The notes: a model not told the origin generated them from the letters alone. Shown: positions 40,047 through 53,700, counted from the stretch's first letter. The stretch: 64,000 nucleotides of DNA from Hippasteria phrygiana (GCA_037893225.1 JAZGUH010000760.1:597456-661455); one strand, 5' to 3'. Made by a program: numbers and translations.

Positions 40047-42478
40047 AGCTTCTTGAAGGGACTCGAAGCGTCTTGATCTTTAAAGCCACTTGTTTGGAGG
40101 CCATTTTAGTTTCTTACAGTAGCAACTTGAGATTATGACCTTTGACTTCTGTAAACATTTACCACAGTGGTTTCCTTGAAGGTTGACTCCGTTAAGCTTT
40201 ACGTATTTCTTCGTCTGTTGTCTTTGATTGACGCACCTTTTGACGTGTTTCGACAAACCACTGCACATCGTTTTTTTTACGCCTTTTAAACAAAACAAAA
40301 AAAATTCAAAGGTATACCCAGTCAGAATAGTCCGTAAAATCATTGTGAGTATCTTTTCTGTCCTGGGTATAGAGTACCGAAGTGATGACGTCAATCAATG
40401 CAATGTTTGGAACCATTGCCGCGGCAACTGACGTCAGACTTCGGTACTCTATATGGGCCCACTATCACAGAGCCACCTAGCATAAAAACACTGAATAGCA
40501 AATTTTCCTGCTATCACAAAAAAATACTTCAGTTGAAAGCTATATCAGTGTTTGCTGGTAACCATTTTTGCTCAGTAAAATTTGTCTGTGCTCTGGAAAT
40601 TGTATCCTTGGCAGGTCCGTAAATCTGGCCCCCCTGATCATATCAGAGCGCCAGATAAAGCATGGACAGTCTCAAAACTGGACACAAAATGGCCGTACAG
40701 TGCATCACTGTCCATTGAAATTGTGCATCATTGGACTGGGAAGTCATTTTGTGTCCAGACTTTGGCATCTCATGGTGGAAACCTTATCTGCCACTCTGGT
40801 TCAGTGCTTCAAATACTGCCCTTAAGAGACCATTTTCGCACCAGATAGTGACCAGCCGCTTTAAGGGAATTGTATTAGGGGAAATTAAGAGTGCTTCGTT
40901 AAATTTCTAAATTTGTATAACTTCAAATAGATCTTATGTAAATGCTCTAGCAGTCAGTTTGTAAATTCATGCGATACTAGAGTGGCTTATATCAAGAACA
41001 GTTAATCATAATGGTGATGACACAAATTCACCGTTCCAACTATCCTTTAATGGAGAAAATCATATTTAAAGAAACATGTTCAATGCAGTAGATTCTGATC
41101 AAGAATTTGATATTAACTGAAAATAAACGACTTGCATAATTTGATGTTTTTGTGTTTTCTAAGCCTTTTCATGGCAATGTTCATTGTACATGTAATGCCT
41201 TACGAATGCTTTCTTAATTATAGGTGGTGGAGATTTTCTGTTGTTTAAAAAGCTAACTGTATTAAGATAACACACTCTTTAAAGTATGTGTGCTTTAAAT
41301 TTATTTTGATGGAAGGGCAATGGTTTTTAATAAGTAAACCCTTTCCATCATACCACCCCGATCGGGATATACATTGTTGTACTCTTGTGCTCGTTGGAAT
41401 GAGATTTTCTTGTTGAAGGTACGGATGGGGAGGCCAACCAACTCGACTTTAAATAAACAAAATAACAGAATTGCAAAAAGGTGCCCTATCGATATTTGTA
41501 TTCAAAAATCGGTTTTAGCGACTGAACATTTTTGTTGAAAGAATGTGGAAGTTATTTTTTTATCTTTTTTAAAAATCATGTGAATAGCGTTACCACCTGT
41601 TTTTGTTATTTGTTTTTTTAATGTAGTTTGTCTGTTTGTTCGATATACCATTGCTTTATTGCCATAGAAACATGTTACCGAGTCCAGTAGTAAAGCATAC
41701 AATAGTACATTGCAGCAGTTTTTTGTCGGCAGTACTTGAAGGATCGGTGCTGCAACGATTTTTTTTGGGGAGGAGAGTACCACGGATATCTAATTTTAGG
41801 AAATTAATTGCCTACATAAACTCTTAAAAGTTCTTGGGGATTTGGTGGGTAGCATTTCCCATAGAAAATACAATTTGTTTAGGGGAGGAAACATTTGGTA
41901 GTCGTATGACCCACCCCCTAAACAAACATGGCTATTATAAGTGTTCTACATCATTCTCTGGGTAACAGTTGGTTACATTTTTAACTCTCCTCTTTATTGC
42001 AATCACATTTTTACCCTACCTTTGTCTCGTAACACAAGACCACAAGCTGTGATCGCACACCTCATTTAAAATCCCCGGTCATGGCTGCACATACATTGTC
42101 TTGCTTGTTTGGATAATGCTCAAATGGTACATGGCAAATTGCATGTACATGTGTATATATGTACAGGTATACCTGTACGTTGAGCTGTAAATGAAGTGTC
42201 GTTTCGCACTACACACCATTTATAATTGCTATTACAATATTTCGTGTTCATTTAATGCGTTTGTTTCTGTATCGCATTCATGTGTTGTGAAGTTATAGTC
42301 GTACTTTTTGTGTAGGCCTGTGTGCGTTGTATTTTTTCCTGATATTCAGTAACAAAACTTGACAAATAAGCATTAAAATTGAAGAATTACTCACTTAAAA
42401 GTCTGTCACGGTGTCAATATTGCCTGCCTACAATACCTTGGTAATACATGTATTAGTTTTGCATTTCCGATATGTTCT
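40047..42478 (+). other. hnRNP L 3' flank and probable 3' UTR
   Basis: No further coding exon was found. AATAAA hexamers at 41122-41127 and 41452-41457 are candidate poly(A) signals, but neither can be chosen from sequence alone. A short CRE-element copy lies at 40368-40453; the rest is AT-rich and unassigned. Confidence 0.35.
40368..40453. mobile_element. TATAGAGTACCGAAG element, short copy 3
   Basis: Both ends and both TGACGTCA palindromes (40386-40393, 40429-40436) are intact, while the middle is deleted relative to copies 1 and 2. Confidence 0.75.
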
Positions 42479-42609
42479 CCATTAGCCTTTTAGAGGTATG
42501 GCGGACACAATAGGAGGGCGCTATTTGATTTGGGTAAAACCTGTGTATTTATACCCAAATAAAATAGCGCCCTCCTATTGTGTCCGCCATACCTCTAAAA
42601 GGCTAATGG
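42479..42609. mobile_element. 131-bp near-perfect fold-back miniature element (copy 1)
   Basis: The arms of about 58 bp start CCATTAGCCTTTTAGAGGTA and are mirrored to the end, with a loop near AAACCTGTGTATTTA. A second copy lies at 59916-60044. Confidence 0.85.
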
Positions 42610-42854
42610 TTGTATCTGCTGTCGACAGCAATCCCAGGGACAGTTTCACGAACATGCTAAACACCCAAATTTGCTTAGCACAAAAAAGTCCTGCTTGGTA
42701 AAAACCGCTCAAAGCCAAATATGCATGTGATTTATATGCAAAGCAAAAAAGGAAAAGCTGAATACCAGTCACAAACAATCCCATGGAAATTTGGTTGGTA
42801 ATCCTGTTGGTAAGGACAATTTTCAAGCCGAGCAATTTTTGTGGTCGGCAGCAA

Positions 42855-42894
42855 AGATCCTACAGCGCCGCTAGGCGGCGCTATAGGATCTTTG
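42855..42894. repeat. Short hairpin AAGATCCTACAGCGCCGC...
   Basis: AAAGATCCTACAGCGCCGC pairs with GCGGCGCTATAGGATCTTT with one mismatch and a 2-3 nt loop. Confidence 0.65.
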
Positions 42895-43274
42895 GTCAGC
42901 AGCCGCCATGACACTTTCCCCCCAGGGTACTTGCGTAAATTGGAAGGCATTGCTGAAATCAACCAGGCCAAGGGAATTGGACTTTGGAGATGGTATATAT
43001 TATATATTTCTGGTTTATTTACAAACACCAAATCGAAAACAACAAACAAGAAGTTAAAAATTATTGAGACAATATAAAATAAAAATTATTAAAAAGTACA
43101 ATAAAAACCGGGGTTTAAATAAAATATAAAACATCGTTCAAACATTTAAAATATACAAAAAAAATCATCTCGCATATATAAAGGACAATAGCAATTACAT
43201 GAAAAAAAATTAATTATCAGAATTTAATATAATATATGTCTGATAAAAACTGCATTATTATAAACTACAACGAT

Positions 43275-43459
43275 ATATATACAGTCTAACCCCTTTATAA
43301 CAAGGTCCTTGGGACTTTACAATTTACCTTGTTATAACAGGTACCTTGTACATGTATTATCAGTAATGGAAAACAAAGACTCGGGATCTATTTTTGTCCT
43401 TGTTATAAGCAGGATGTTGTATTAACAGTGCTCTTATTATCAGGGTTCGACTGTATATA
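43275..43459. mobile_element. ~185-bp TACAGTC(T/G)AACCC-ended element
   Basis: ATATACAGTCTAACCCC and GGGTTCGACTGTATAT form inverted ends with TA borders. CAGT.GAACC ends are typical of pogo/Tigger-like elements. Internal TTATAACA(A/G)G words recur. Confidence 0.62.
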
Positions 43460-44093
43460 TTTTTTTAAGTGTACCAAATAGGAACGATTATTCTAATTAG
43501 GCCTACAGAATTCTAGACAACGCTGGGATGGTTGAGTTTTTGTATTTTTCAGTTCTACAACGAGGAACCATTGGAGTAGAGGAGCTGATGCCCCTAAGTT
43601 GACAAAACTATGGTGACAAAACTGTGTTAAAGTAAAAAAAACTATGGTGACAAAAACATGTTTTCCAAAAAGAAGGAAGGAGGCCCGCGTTTTTACTTCG
43701 GTTGCTAGATACCGCCAGGCAGTAAAGATGGCCGCCCCTCTTTTTCAAGATGACTTTCACTAACAGTGGAGTCCCACAAATCGATTCGCAATATGGAATA
43801 GATGGACCAGGAGACATATCATCTCTTGGCGTTGCATTTTCTAAGTTTTTGGGAGGGACAAAAAGCAAACAAACGAACAAAACCAAAAAGAAAAATGCGA
43901 CCGCTAAAAAGGAAGTTGGCGAAACGCTTATCATGTTTTATTTCATTAAGTTCATGAATTGGTCTATGCGGTAAAAGTGACAGTGGGACAACTGTACGTG
44001 TGAATGAGAATAATACCCGTCATTTGTCAAAACTGATCTAGGATGATTAGATGAAACTACCGCAATAAGAGGCCTTTGGCTGATTCTGCTAGG

Positions 44094-44222
44094 AGCAAGT
44101 TCGAGCGGCGACTATTTGTCAACCACTAGTCGATTTTCCATGGCAACCTGTATACGAAATACACGTTGGATACCAGGCAAAGTCGACCAGTGGTCGACAA
44201 ATGGTCGCCGCTCGAACTTGCT
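44094..44222. mobile_element. 129-bp AGCAAGTTCGAGCGGCGAC miniature element
   Basis: The left AGCAAGTTCGAGCGGCGACT is mirrored by GGTCGCCGCTCGAACTTGCT. Further pairing (TTTGTC, GACCA/TGGTC) makes most of it a fold-back. Confidence 0.78.
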
Positions 44223-44867
44223 TAGATGACGTCAGACCAAGCCCTCATTCGTTTATCTCATCCCTAACCCTCCCCATACCAGTGTTTTTCATGTGGCCCT
44301 GCTAAATACAACAAAATCCAACAGCAAACTGTGCTGGTTTCTGTAGCGTACCTACACACCTAGTACCTACACATCTCATAATTTCAGTCCTTAATTGACT
44401 TGCATGTATTGGCCGGTCTCATCGCCTCAACAACATTGTACAAAATTCCCTGATTTATAGAAATCACTATATCATCACTAAACACGTAACATGTATTATA
44501 ATGGAGGTACCTCCGTGATATTGTTTATCCATTTACTTATTCCTTTATTTGTCTCCTCATTTTGTCATCTTTGTGAATATTTTTCTTCATCAATGAAAAT
44601 CCCGCTCGCATTTTACACTCGATGCTGTACTTCTTGTATGGATTCACTTGTATGCAAGCGCGCTTTCGTTCCCCATAGTCGAAAATAATGACGTCATAGT
44701 GTTTTATCGGGCGCTGTACAAAAAGATACCCAGTGACCGATCTTCCCCTTCTGGGATCTTTGATCCAACCAAATTGAAAAGGTAGGCCCCTATTTGTTTG
44801 TATGAGCGCTGCCAAATCAAACAAAATCCAACTGAAATTTTACTAGAAGCCTAGCCTGCTTCCACCC

Positions 44868-45030
44868 TGCTAAATACAACAAAATCCAACAGGTGTATTC
44901 AGCTGCTACCCTGTCGAATACAAATATCCACCACACCATAGTTTGTGTTGACTGCTTAAAATCCAATAATTTACAAACAGCTTTTTACCATTGCATGCAT
45001 TGTTGGATTCTGTTTGCAGCGGCAGGGTCA
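44868..45030. repeat. Partial AAATCCAACA-type element
   Basis: CCCTGCTAAATACAACAAAATC and TTTGTGTTGACTGCT match 25237-25465. A further fragment lies at 44268-44340 (CCCTAACCC...AAATACAACAAAATCCAACA). Borders are lost. Confidence 0.5.
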
Positions 45031-45637
45031 ATTAATAACTTTGATAATTCTCGAAAATTAGCAATCCATCCCCACAATTCAAGAGGTGTGTTTCAAAAAG
45101 ACCACGAATGGTACGACTTTAGTCGATCACACAAAAGCCTACTTTGGCGAATTATTACAGCGACCACCGTTCCAGTATACAGCTGTCTCGTTTCGTCCTT
45201 GGTGCAGTTAATTGTTCATCCCTAATTGCCTCCGTAAATTGCTTTATTTCCTTTGTCTATTGTATTTCTCAACTGATGAGAAATTTCCTCCGCGCTCCAG
45301 CCGAATGTTTATGGCTTGACAAGGCGACAAGATGCAAGGTCTAAATTATTATTTTGTTCGCACCCACAACCTCCTATTATTTTTCGGCTTCCAACTTTGG
45401 TGGGACCTAAACATTAATTTTAATGACTCTAACCAACCATTGGTGTATCGTACCCAGGCATGCACATGTATGATCATTAGATTTGGTTTACAGTTTGGGT
45501 AAGAATTAGGGATTTGCACGCGGGCGAGCTGCGGTGTATATGTAAACTTTCGATTGCAACTGTACATGCACGTACTATTCCTAAATTACTTCGCTTGCCA
45601 AGTAGTTAATATGTAGATGGGTTTGGGTATTATGCTA

Positions 45638-46039
45638 AGGCACTGCAGCGGAAGTAGTTTTTTCGTCATTTGTTTATTACTAAAACATCTTTAGGCCAAT
45701 ATTGCTAAACAAAATAAATTAACTCAAGTGAAAAGCCATAGTTCGAGACTGTGCAATCAAATTTAACACAGAGGTCACACACCGGACATGCCAGCCCTTA
45801 GAAAGTAAGCCCTCTGGCATGTGTTTAGCTAAGCCCCATTCAATTGTGTGTTATCTAATGCCTTTGTGGTCAGTATACACAAAGGGTTTCCTCCTGGGTA
45901 GACCGCCAGAGCAATCAATCATTCTGTCATTGCCCACGTTTCTGAATGGCAATAGGATGATGTCTGACCCAGAAATAGCATCAGGGTACTCCTGGCTGGC
46001 CTTACCAGTAATACAATAATACTTCCGCTGCAGTGCCTT
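45638..46039. mobile_element. 402-bp element with 20-bp perfect inverted ends
   Basis: AAGGCACTGCAGCGGAAGTA at 45638 is exactly mirrored by TACTTCCGCTGCAGTGCCTT ending 46039. No target duplication or coding was recognised. Confidence 0.75.
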
Positions 46040-46365
46040 TGTGTCACCGTGTATATTTTTTTACAAAGTTGCTTCCAGGGTTAAGCCCAACGATATTTTT
46101 TTTAGCAGGCCGAGAACTCCGGGGGAGGGGTGCAATACATTTGCGTGGATAATGCAAATTTAACACATTCATATACATGTAGTTAACAGTAATTTGTTTT
46201 AGGTTTTTTTTTTGTGGTGGGTGGTGTTTTTTTGTTTTTTTAATGTATGTGGCTACTTTTCAGAAAAAATAAATTGTCCTTGCCAAAATTATGTACATGG
46301 AATATTGCAACAAATTTGGCCCCAGATTAGACATGCATGCAAACCATGAGTAACCTGTCGATAAA

Positions 46366-46455
46366 GGAGTGACCAATGAAAAACAATGAAATTTAAGGAG
46401 TGACCAATGAAAACAATTAAAAATGAAGTAGTGACCAATGAAATACAACAATGAA
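46366..46455. repeat. Three ~31-bp tandem units (AGTGACCAATGAAA...)
   Basis: AGTGACCAATGAAA occurs at regular ~31-bp spacing three times, followed each time by A-rich ATGAAATT-like sequence. Confidence 0.75.
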
Positions 46456-46737
46456 AATGAATACGTTAAAACTTTGTTGTCTGACCGATTTCAAAGATTG
46501 CCGTGTATAAAACCAGACAGACTTCTTGTTGTGATTTTGTGTTTAATAATGAACACGTGGTGTACATTTCTGAGTTGTTCATAAATATTTTTACAAAACA
46601 AAGCAAATAAGACAAATTACGTAAAATCAACATACGGTGTACATACTATGTCGAAATTCCTGAAATTAACACGGTTGCGTTGAATATTTTTAGAAGCAAT
46701 GGGCCCACGGAGAAACGGCACCACACCGTATTTATCT

Positions 46738-46956
46738 CGTTGCATTCATGTAGCCAGAGCCAGGTGGGGTAGCATGCAGCGTAGCCAGGGCTGTCTCCTA
46801 TAGGGCCTATGGGGGGGGGGGGCGGGGCGAGTGGGAGGGGCTGGATGTTAGGGGGGGGGGGGGGGGCGCTCACAATGTTTTTTCTTTATAGTACTGGTAT
46901 TTTCTGCGTGTGCGAAAATTTCAGTGGGGGCGACGATTTGTTATGGGGGGCGTGCC

Positions 46957-46990
<34 letters not shown>

Positions 46991-47005
46991 AGCTACGCCA
47001 TTGAG
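46738..47005. repeat. Poly-G/poly-C-bearing repeat remnant
   Basis: GCGTAGCCAGGG on the left and CCAGCTACGCCATTGAG on the right recall inverted ends of a common invertebrate miniature element. G-runs (46811-46866) and a ~30-C run (about 46960-46990) lie between. Confidence 0.45.
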
Positions 47006-47506
47006 GTAGGGACGGAACAACAGCGCAGGCATTTCAGTTTACATACAAGTTGAAATCATGCCGATTTCTGCCTGTTTTTGCAACAAACACTATTAAGCCT
47101 ATGTTTTTGTTTTTTTTCATTTTCAAACCAAAAGGAAATGGCAATAGTTTCTTTCAGGTCCCTAATACGAAGTTTAAAAAATCCTCAAAGTATAAGCATC
47201 TAGCTCGGTACATTGTGTCGGAGAAAGCCCAGCTTGGCCAACGTTGTAAACACGGTGTGGCATAATTTCGTCTGAGGTCAATTAAACAAATGCTTCATTC
47301 TGTTTTGTCTTAATGAATTCATCCCCTGAATGGGCTTCAGTTAAACTGATCAAACTTGTGATTTCAGTTGAACAAACACATCTGACTTAACATATAGGCC
47401 TATATCCAAAACATGTTTCCCGGAAGGTCGTGTATAATCATTACATATTCTACTTCATTTTACAGTCGGCATCTTTCCAACCATAATGAGCGGTAAACGT
47501 CGTTAA

Positions 47507-47957
47507 AGGTAGTACGTGTTATACAACATTTGCTTTTGCTGTAATTTTCAGAAATGAATGGATTTGCGGGTTAGTATTTTATAGCAAATACTGCAGCACT
47601 GATCTCTTTAAAGTTTTGTGTGCATAGATGCTGGGAAAACAGGGAATATAGGAAAAAGAACTGATGTTCTTGTAGTCTGCTTTCTTAACCCTATACTTCA
47701 GACAAAACGGAGCAATTTGTAGACGTCAGGAAATTATCAACGATATTATTTCCAACCATTGTCGGCCGACAATCGCTGGAAAATGGTACAAACAAAATGA
47801 AACTTTTCTTGACAGCACACCAGGTGCCATGATTTCAAAGGATGCTTGATACTATTACCGGTATTAACTTACAGTAAAGTAAGGTATTTCATAATAATTT
47901 GGTAGTTTTGTTTTTTTATGTTTGAAAATGTTGTAGGCCTATAGGGCCCTACTACCT
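47507..47957. mobile_element. 451-bp TTAA-flanked AGGTAGTA element (best-preserved copy)
   Basis: AGGTAGTA/TACTACCT ends with TTAA outside each (47503-47506, 47958-47961). Related sequence lies at 21363, about 56385 and 57277. Confidence 0.7.
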
Positions 47958-48384
47958 TTAAAGCTCAATAGATTGTGCAAGTCTCGCGACTTCAAGATCA
48001 CTTTTTATCACTTTTTATGCAAACGTCTTGGTACCGTACCAAACACTGACTCGTCTATCAACAGACTCTTTAGTCTGTTTTTTACCCTATATAGCAATGT
48101 GAATGACAGATTGATAGGAAGTTGAGGTCAAGCTGTATTATGTTGCAATTTGCAAAACAAAAATTTAAATCATCTAATTCGAAGATCCTCTTTTCCGCAA
48201 GACATTGTGGTTTCCCAGGTCAGCCCGGTCGGAATATGAAACGACTTCCTATACATGATGCCCGAAGTATGTATTCTCGCCAAATCTCGTTGGATTTTGA
48301 GGTCAAATTGTACTCTCTATCGAGCGCAACCCAAGAGCAAGTTTAAGCGGCGACTATTTGTCGACCACTGGTCGATTGTGCCTG

Positions 48385-48668
48385 GCACGCAAGATGCATT
48401 TCGTGCATTAATCTCTAAACTGGATACCTCATTGGCCATTGTGTGCTGTTCAAGCAGCTGAAGCCAGTAGCCGCCATATTACCACTCCCGTTTTACCACT
48501 GATCTTTGTGTAAGGAAAACGAGATTGAAAGTAGACTCTACCCCGGGGATATAAGGTTGTGAAACCTATTGTTTTGGGAGTGGTAATATGGTGGATGGCG
48601 GCTTCAACTTGTACAGCCGATGCGCTATCCAGTTTACATAGAGATCAGTGATTTCGTGCATTTACCAT
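48385..48668. repeat. ~280-bp fold-back region
   Basis: The outer arms GCATTTCGTGCATT...CTCTAAACTGGAT are mirrored by ATCCAGTTTACATAGAG...ATTTCGTGCATTT. The inner arms GAAGCC-GTAGCCGCCATATTACCACTCCC are mirrored at 48574-48605. Confidence 0.6.
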
Positions 48669-50285
48669 GGAAAATCCTGCCAACCATAACAAGCTTAATG
48701 CCTTTCACATTTTGACATGAGCAAAACGATTGCCACGAAGGATTGGATTGCAATTGTTCTGTAAAGTCTTCAATTCTTGCAAACAACGGTAAAAAATATA
48801 ACATTCTTATGAAACATATACGGTACAGCTTTAACATATAGGCCCTACTATCTAAATACCGGCTACAATAATACTTTTATAATGCACTTTTATAAACATT
48901 TAAATCACACAGTATTGCAAAATACACTTACTGTCACCTGATTTAATACCAGTATAACCCACCTCCCCTTCCCCTACCCATCTCGAGTTACCCCCCCCCC
49001 CCCCCTCGCCCCGCCCAACCTTGTACCAAACTGTTCTCCATTATTGCGGGTTTACCGGACACACAGCACTTTCAGTGCATGCACGTATGTACGCTTCTGT
49101 ACATTATATACATTCATGTACACTCCCTGGCATTGCCCCTGCGCTACAGAATTCAAATAATTATTAGCTGCCTCTTATAACACTAATCAAAAATTGTATA
49201 TATAATATACTGCTCAAAAGTATTAAAGGGGCAAACTACCCCTTCAGTCAACTGGACTCTGAAACACATGACTGAGCACGTTCTCACATTCTATGGTGCT
49301 TAAAACCAAGCATAAACATGCGCTGCAGTGTAGTACCGGTACATATAAATAAGGCCGAGTAAAAAACAAACATGTTTCACGTCCGGGTTTTTAAAAAAAA
49401 AGGAGGAAGAGGGGCTTTCTATTTTGTATTTTTTATTCAAGATGGCCGTCATTTAAACAATATTCTGGCAACCGTTGGTGTTTCTCTGTTCAAAGACGCA
49501 TTCAAAATGAAAGAGACATGTTGGACAAGAGAACTGAACATATTTAAACATATTTTAGTATGTTTGTAGCACCATATCAGCACCAAAAAAATAGAAAATT
49601 CTGACTCGCAAGTATTTATTTTCCGATTGACTGGTTGAAATTTTTGGTCTTTTTATACATAATTTGTCTGTGGTAATAGCTTTTTCTTAATCCAAGCGGC
49701 CTCCAAAAAGGAAGCGGGCGGGGACGCGAAACATGTTTTTTTTTTATTTCGCCTAAAATAAATGAGATAAACATCTGCCTGAAATAATTGTCAAAGGCAT
49801 ATGTCTGATCCTTCATCTTTTTAGTAATGTACATACATAATAAACTAAACCAATTCAGCATCATTCCCTTTACAGTGTAATATGCGCTTTTGAGTAATCC
49901 TTGTTTTCAGTATCTGAAATCGTAAACGTGCAAAACTGTATAAACCCCAAAAAGAACAAATTTAATGCTCACGTACGTAGGCCTACGCCTTGTCCATAAA
50001 TTTCTCAAAACAAGAAATTGTCTATCTTTTTTGTTTCCTGTTGTTTTGGTGGCTTTGAAAAGAAAGAAATTTTCCAAAATTTCCAAAGATTTCCGATAAT
50101 TGAACAATCAGCACTAGTTTCATGCAGGAATGAGGTTTATAAAATGTGTGCCATATGCACTGGATTGTAGCCTATGTAATCATACTTTTTGCACCAGCTC
50201 AGTTTGCCGTCTCAACGCTAATTACATGTATCAGGTCCCAGACGTTCAACGTCTGCCAAGTCACTCAGTCTACTCGATGCCTGTC
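48669..50285. other. No gene seen downstream of the Spec3-family gene
   Basis: AT-rich sequence with a C-run (48992-49007). TTTATT at about 49743-49748 would be AATAAA on the minus strand and is a candidate poly(A) signal for the neighbouring gene, unproven. Confidence 0.3.
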
Positions 50286-50365
50286 TCACCGACCCATGAA
50301 CGCCTTGGTAACAGCCTTCGCTGTGTAAATCTTCTTCTCGTTCTTCTTGTAGTTTCTGTACTCGA
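50286..50365 (-). CDS. Spec3/Stum-family protein, last exon
   Basis: The minus-strand acceptor CGTTTCCAG precedes it and the stop codon TGA is at 50286-50288. In phase with the exon at 53701-53892 it encodes (L)EYRNYKKNEKKIYTAKAV and then TKAFMGR, a basic cytoplasmic tail. The joined codon C|TC gives MVTFALEYR, a natural continuation of the last membrane segment. Confidence 0.75.
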
Positions 50366-53300
50366 CTGGAAACGAGAGGCACAGTGGGGACATTTCATTA
50401 TTATCTTCAGAGTCTCGACTTAAGCCATTGGTCATACAGGCACAATCATTTAAATGAGTACGCCTTATGATATTGAGTGTTCTGAGCATGTATACCGTTG
50501 TTATTAACAATCAAACAGTTATTGTTAATTAAAACTGGTATGTCCATGCACTTTGGGTGCATAGCCCTGAAAAATATTTGTTCTAATTTGTTAGCATAAG
50601 ATAAGTTATGAGTTTTCGAATGAGACATCCCACACAAAACAAATGACCGACAATAAGTCACAGATTTAATAAGTTTCACATTTTGAATTAGGTGCGGGTC
50701 GCCCCTAACTCCGAGAGTATTACAGTAGGCCTATATCAATCTTTGCGGGTAGCACAAAATAAAAGAATGTATTTTAAGAAGACCATGCGAAGAGTGCAGA
50801 TTGTAGTCAGTGTTTTTTGTACAAAACTTACATTTTTCGTTCGTTTTGTTTAAATTGTTTAGTAGAACAAATCCATAAAATTGCAATTTTCATTCAGAGC
50901 ATGGGCATAGCAGCTATTCCTGTGTCGTATGTGCAGAAGGTCATAAGAATTGTTCTAAACTATATTTATTACAGTTTTTCTTAATCGCTTTAACACGGCA
51001 ACTGCAACTAAAGTGACGATAATCAGAAGTGAAATCGCACTATTCAAAACTTTGCGTGCCTGGTGCGAAACTTAAAGTATTATCTTGTTGTATTCGCACA
51101 AATTTCGGTACACTAGCAAATTGTTGCATCTCATTAAACGTTAGCAATGTACATTTCACACGGTTTTCATCTGAATGCATTAGGGCACATTGTGTTCAAA
51201 TTTAAAGAAAGCAACGGTCTACTGGAATCATTCGCATGGCACACGCACTAATGCAAAGGACTTAAGAAATATATCATTTATCAAATATGGGGTAGGATAA
51301 AGGACCGCGACGTCGACGAGTAGATGTGGCCTGACAGAATTATCGCCTTAATCATGCATACAACAATATGGAAACTGTTACTTTCCATTTGCGGACGCAT
51401 TTGCCTAAACAAAATTAGACTTTTTGTTGACATTATTTGCCAGTGTTTTTTTATTAAAACACATTCTCAACGTTCGTGGCGCCATTTGGCCTCTTTGTTT
51501 TGTTCTTACCCGTACACGCAAAATAAGACCTTTACAGGGTTTTGCTTTTCTGGTTTGCAACTTTAGGCGTAGGCCCTTACAAGCAAATAAATAAAAAGGG
51601 GGGGTTCGACCCCAACCTGGATCCGCCCCTTGTAGCCTAGCTAAAAACCGTTGGGTCTGGGGAGGTCTAGCAAGAAAAAACAAGGATAGCGCATGTGAAA
51701 ATGCTATGTACATGTACATACAACCAATTCAATCTCTTTTAGAGATGTATTGCAGCAGAAGAGTCTAATCGAATCGGCAAAACGTCGGCGTATCTCATTC
51801 AAATCGGTTGATATGAAACCAGAATTAGTTAGAATACTTCCATTCGGTTTGCTTCTCGGTGATTCAAGAAGTCGGTGGCGAAGCGACTGACCCTCTTTTC
51901 CACTTTTATCTGTCTGGGGGCAACACAGCCATTTCTGGGGGCATGATACAGTCGGGTGGTGAAGAATCTAAGAAATACGTCTCAGAACCGTCTAGGATCC
52001 GAAATGCGCGACGACTCTTTTAAACGTAGGCCAACTGATAGAAATATTGGATGGAGCCTTCAAACCCATAGCGATACATTTTGCCAGGTTTCACAATAAT
52101 ATTATTCTCAAGTATAAGAGCCTAAACATATCTCCTTTAGTTTCTAATCCAACCACGTGTCAGGGTGAACCCATTCAATCCACGTGATCCTATTTAGATA
52201 ATATCGAATGCACTCCGTAGACAAATGGGAAAGAATATTAAATCCTGGGATCGCTATACCTTGAAACATTTTGTTTTTAATTTTAGAAAATTAAGGAATC
52301 CCTGAATGTATATGCTCCCAGAGGAGGGGTGTCAAAGGGTGTATTCGAAACACCGTTTTAGTGTAACACGCGAACAGTGTTCTCTGGTTGCCGATTACGA
52401 ACACCAAAGTGCCGTGTAGGGTGCATTTAAGCGAAAATTGGCAGCCGCCGTAGGCCCTATACTCCGAATGAAAAGAAAGGAAAATACACGATCTTATAAA
52501 AATAATTTTAATCCTGGAACAGCAATAGAAATTGGCAAAGACAATCCCACTCCTACAATCGCGTAGAGTTTTATTTTTTTAAATATAATGTATGCAGTTC
52601 CTGGACTTAATCAGTGCTTTCAAGTTCACAACAAAAAATGAGCACAAGTTCCGGAAGGGCCTAAGTCCGCCATCTTTGTTCTTGACGTTCTTAATCTACG
52701 GTACTCCCCAAAAAGGGGGAGTGAAAATCCTGTTCGCGAACACCGTTTGCGTGTTGCTTCTCGCGCGTCATTCGAAACTTTTAGCGTGTTCATTCAACAC
52801 GAGAACGGGGTTTCGAATACGCCCAAAAATGTTGACGTCCATGTAAACTTCTTTGTAATCCGGAGACTGTAAACACATCACATTGGAGGCGGAAAAGGAC
52901 ATGGTTGGAAAGATCAATAAAAATACGTAGGCCTACATACAATTATGCCTTGGAACTAAGCCGTTTGGTATTACTGATAATAGATTTAAATGTCTCAATC
53001 TCATTTTAATTTCTCGATTTCATATTTACAAAATGAAAATGAACGATAAACGTCCTTCCAAAAGCATCTCAAAACGTATATCTGTGTGAAATATATGTCT
53101 GTCGTGATTGGAGTTTTCCCAGAAATTTTGTTTGAAATGGGAAAATTAGTATGTACTTTGTCAAGAGTAATCTCGTCCGTAACAACTTTTTTTTGTCATT
53201 ATTGAAAGACATTTAATAGTCATTATTATATTTGTATATTATGGAAGAGAGTTGATTGAAGAGCAATGATAAAAACGTTGTCCCCGGTAATACAAAAATA

Positions 53301-53700
53301 CAAAATACGAAAAAATGAGCCGTTTGTCTGAACATCATTGACGAAAAACTACACTATCCAATTTCAGACTTTGTCACTGATTTTCAGATAAACGGTGCGT
53401 TTTCAATGTTGTGTCAATTATTATATTCCAGTTTTTAATGAGCTTTCGAGCAATAGTAATTAATGGCGAACGCTTTTCAATAGGCCTATACATGACCGGT
53501 ATAGTGCAATTGTGCGCATCCAAAGCAACGTGTCGCCTTAATGCCTTGTGATTCGCAAGAACCTTTTTCTGATTGCGTACAGGCGTATTGGCGTAGGCTA
53601 ATTCCGACAACGCGGAGACACATAATTCGGGAAAGACAACATCAAAATCTGCTCCCCAGAATTCCAAAAAAGTCAATCAGTGCTCATTTTGTAAACTCAC
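50366..53700 (-). other. Intron between the two Spec3-family exons
   Basis: GTGAGT at its 5' end and CCAG at its 3' end on the minus strand. It contains a CCTGGATCCGCCCC remnant near 51,615. No closed transposon or further exon was recognised. Confidence 0.6.

Noticed and set aside
46646..47009. Proline- or glycine-rich frames across the poly-G/poly-C block
   Set aside because: Homopolymer translation; the block is a repeat remnant and its length may be unreliable.
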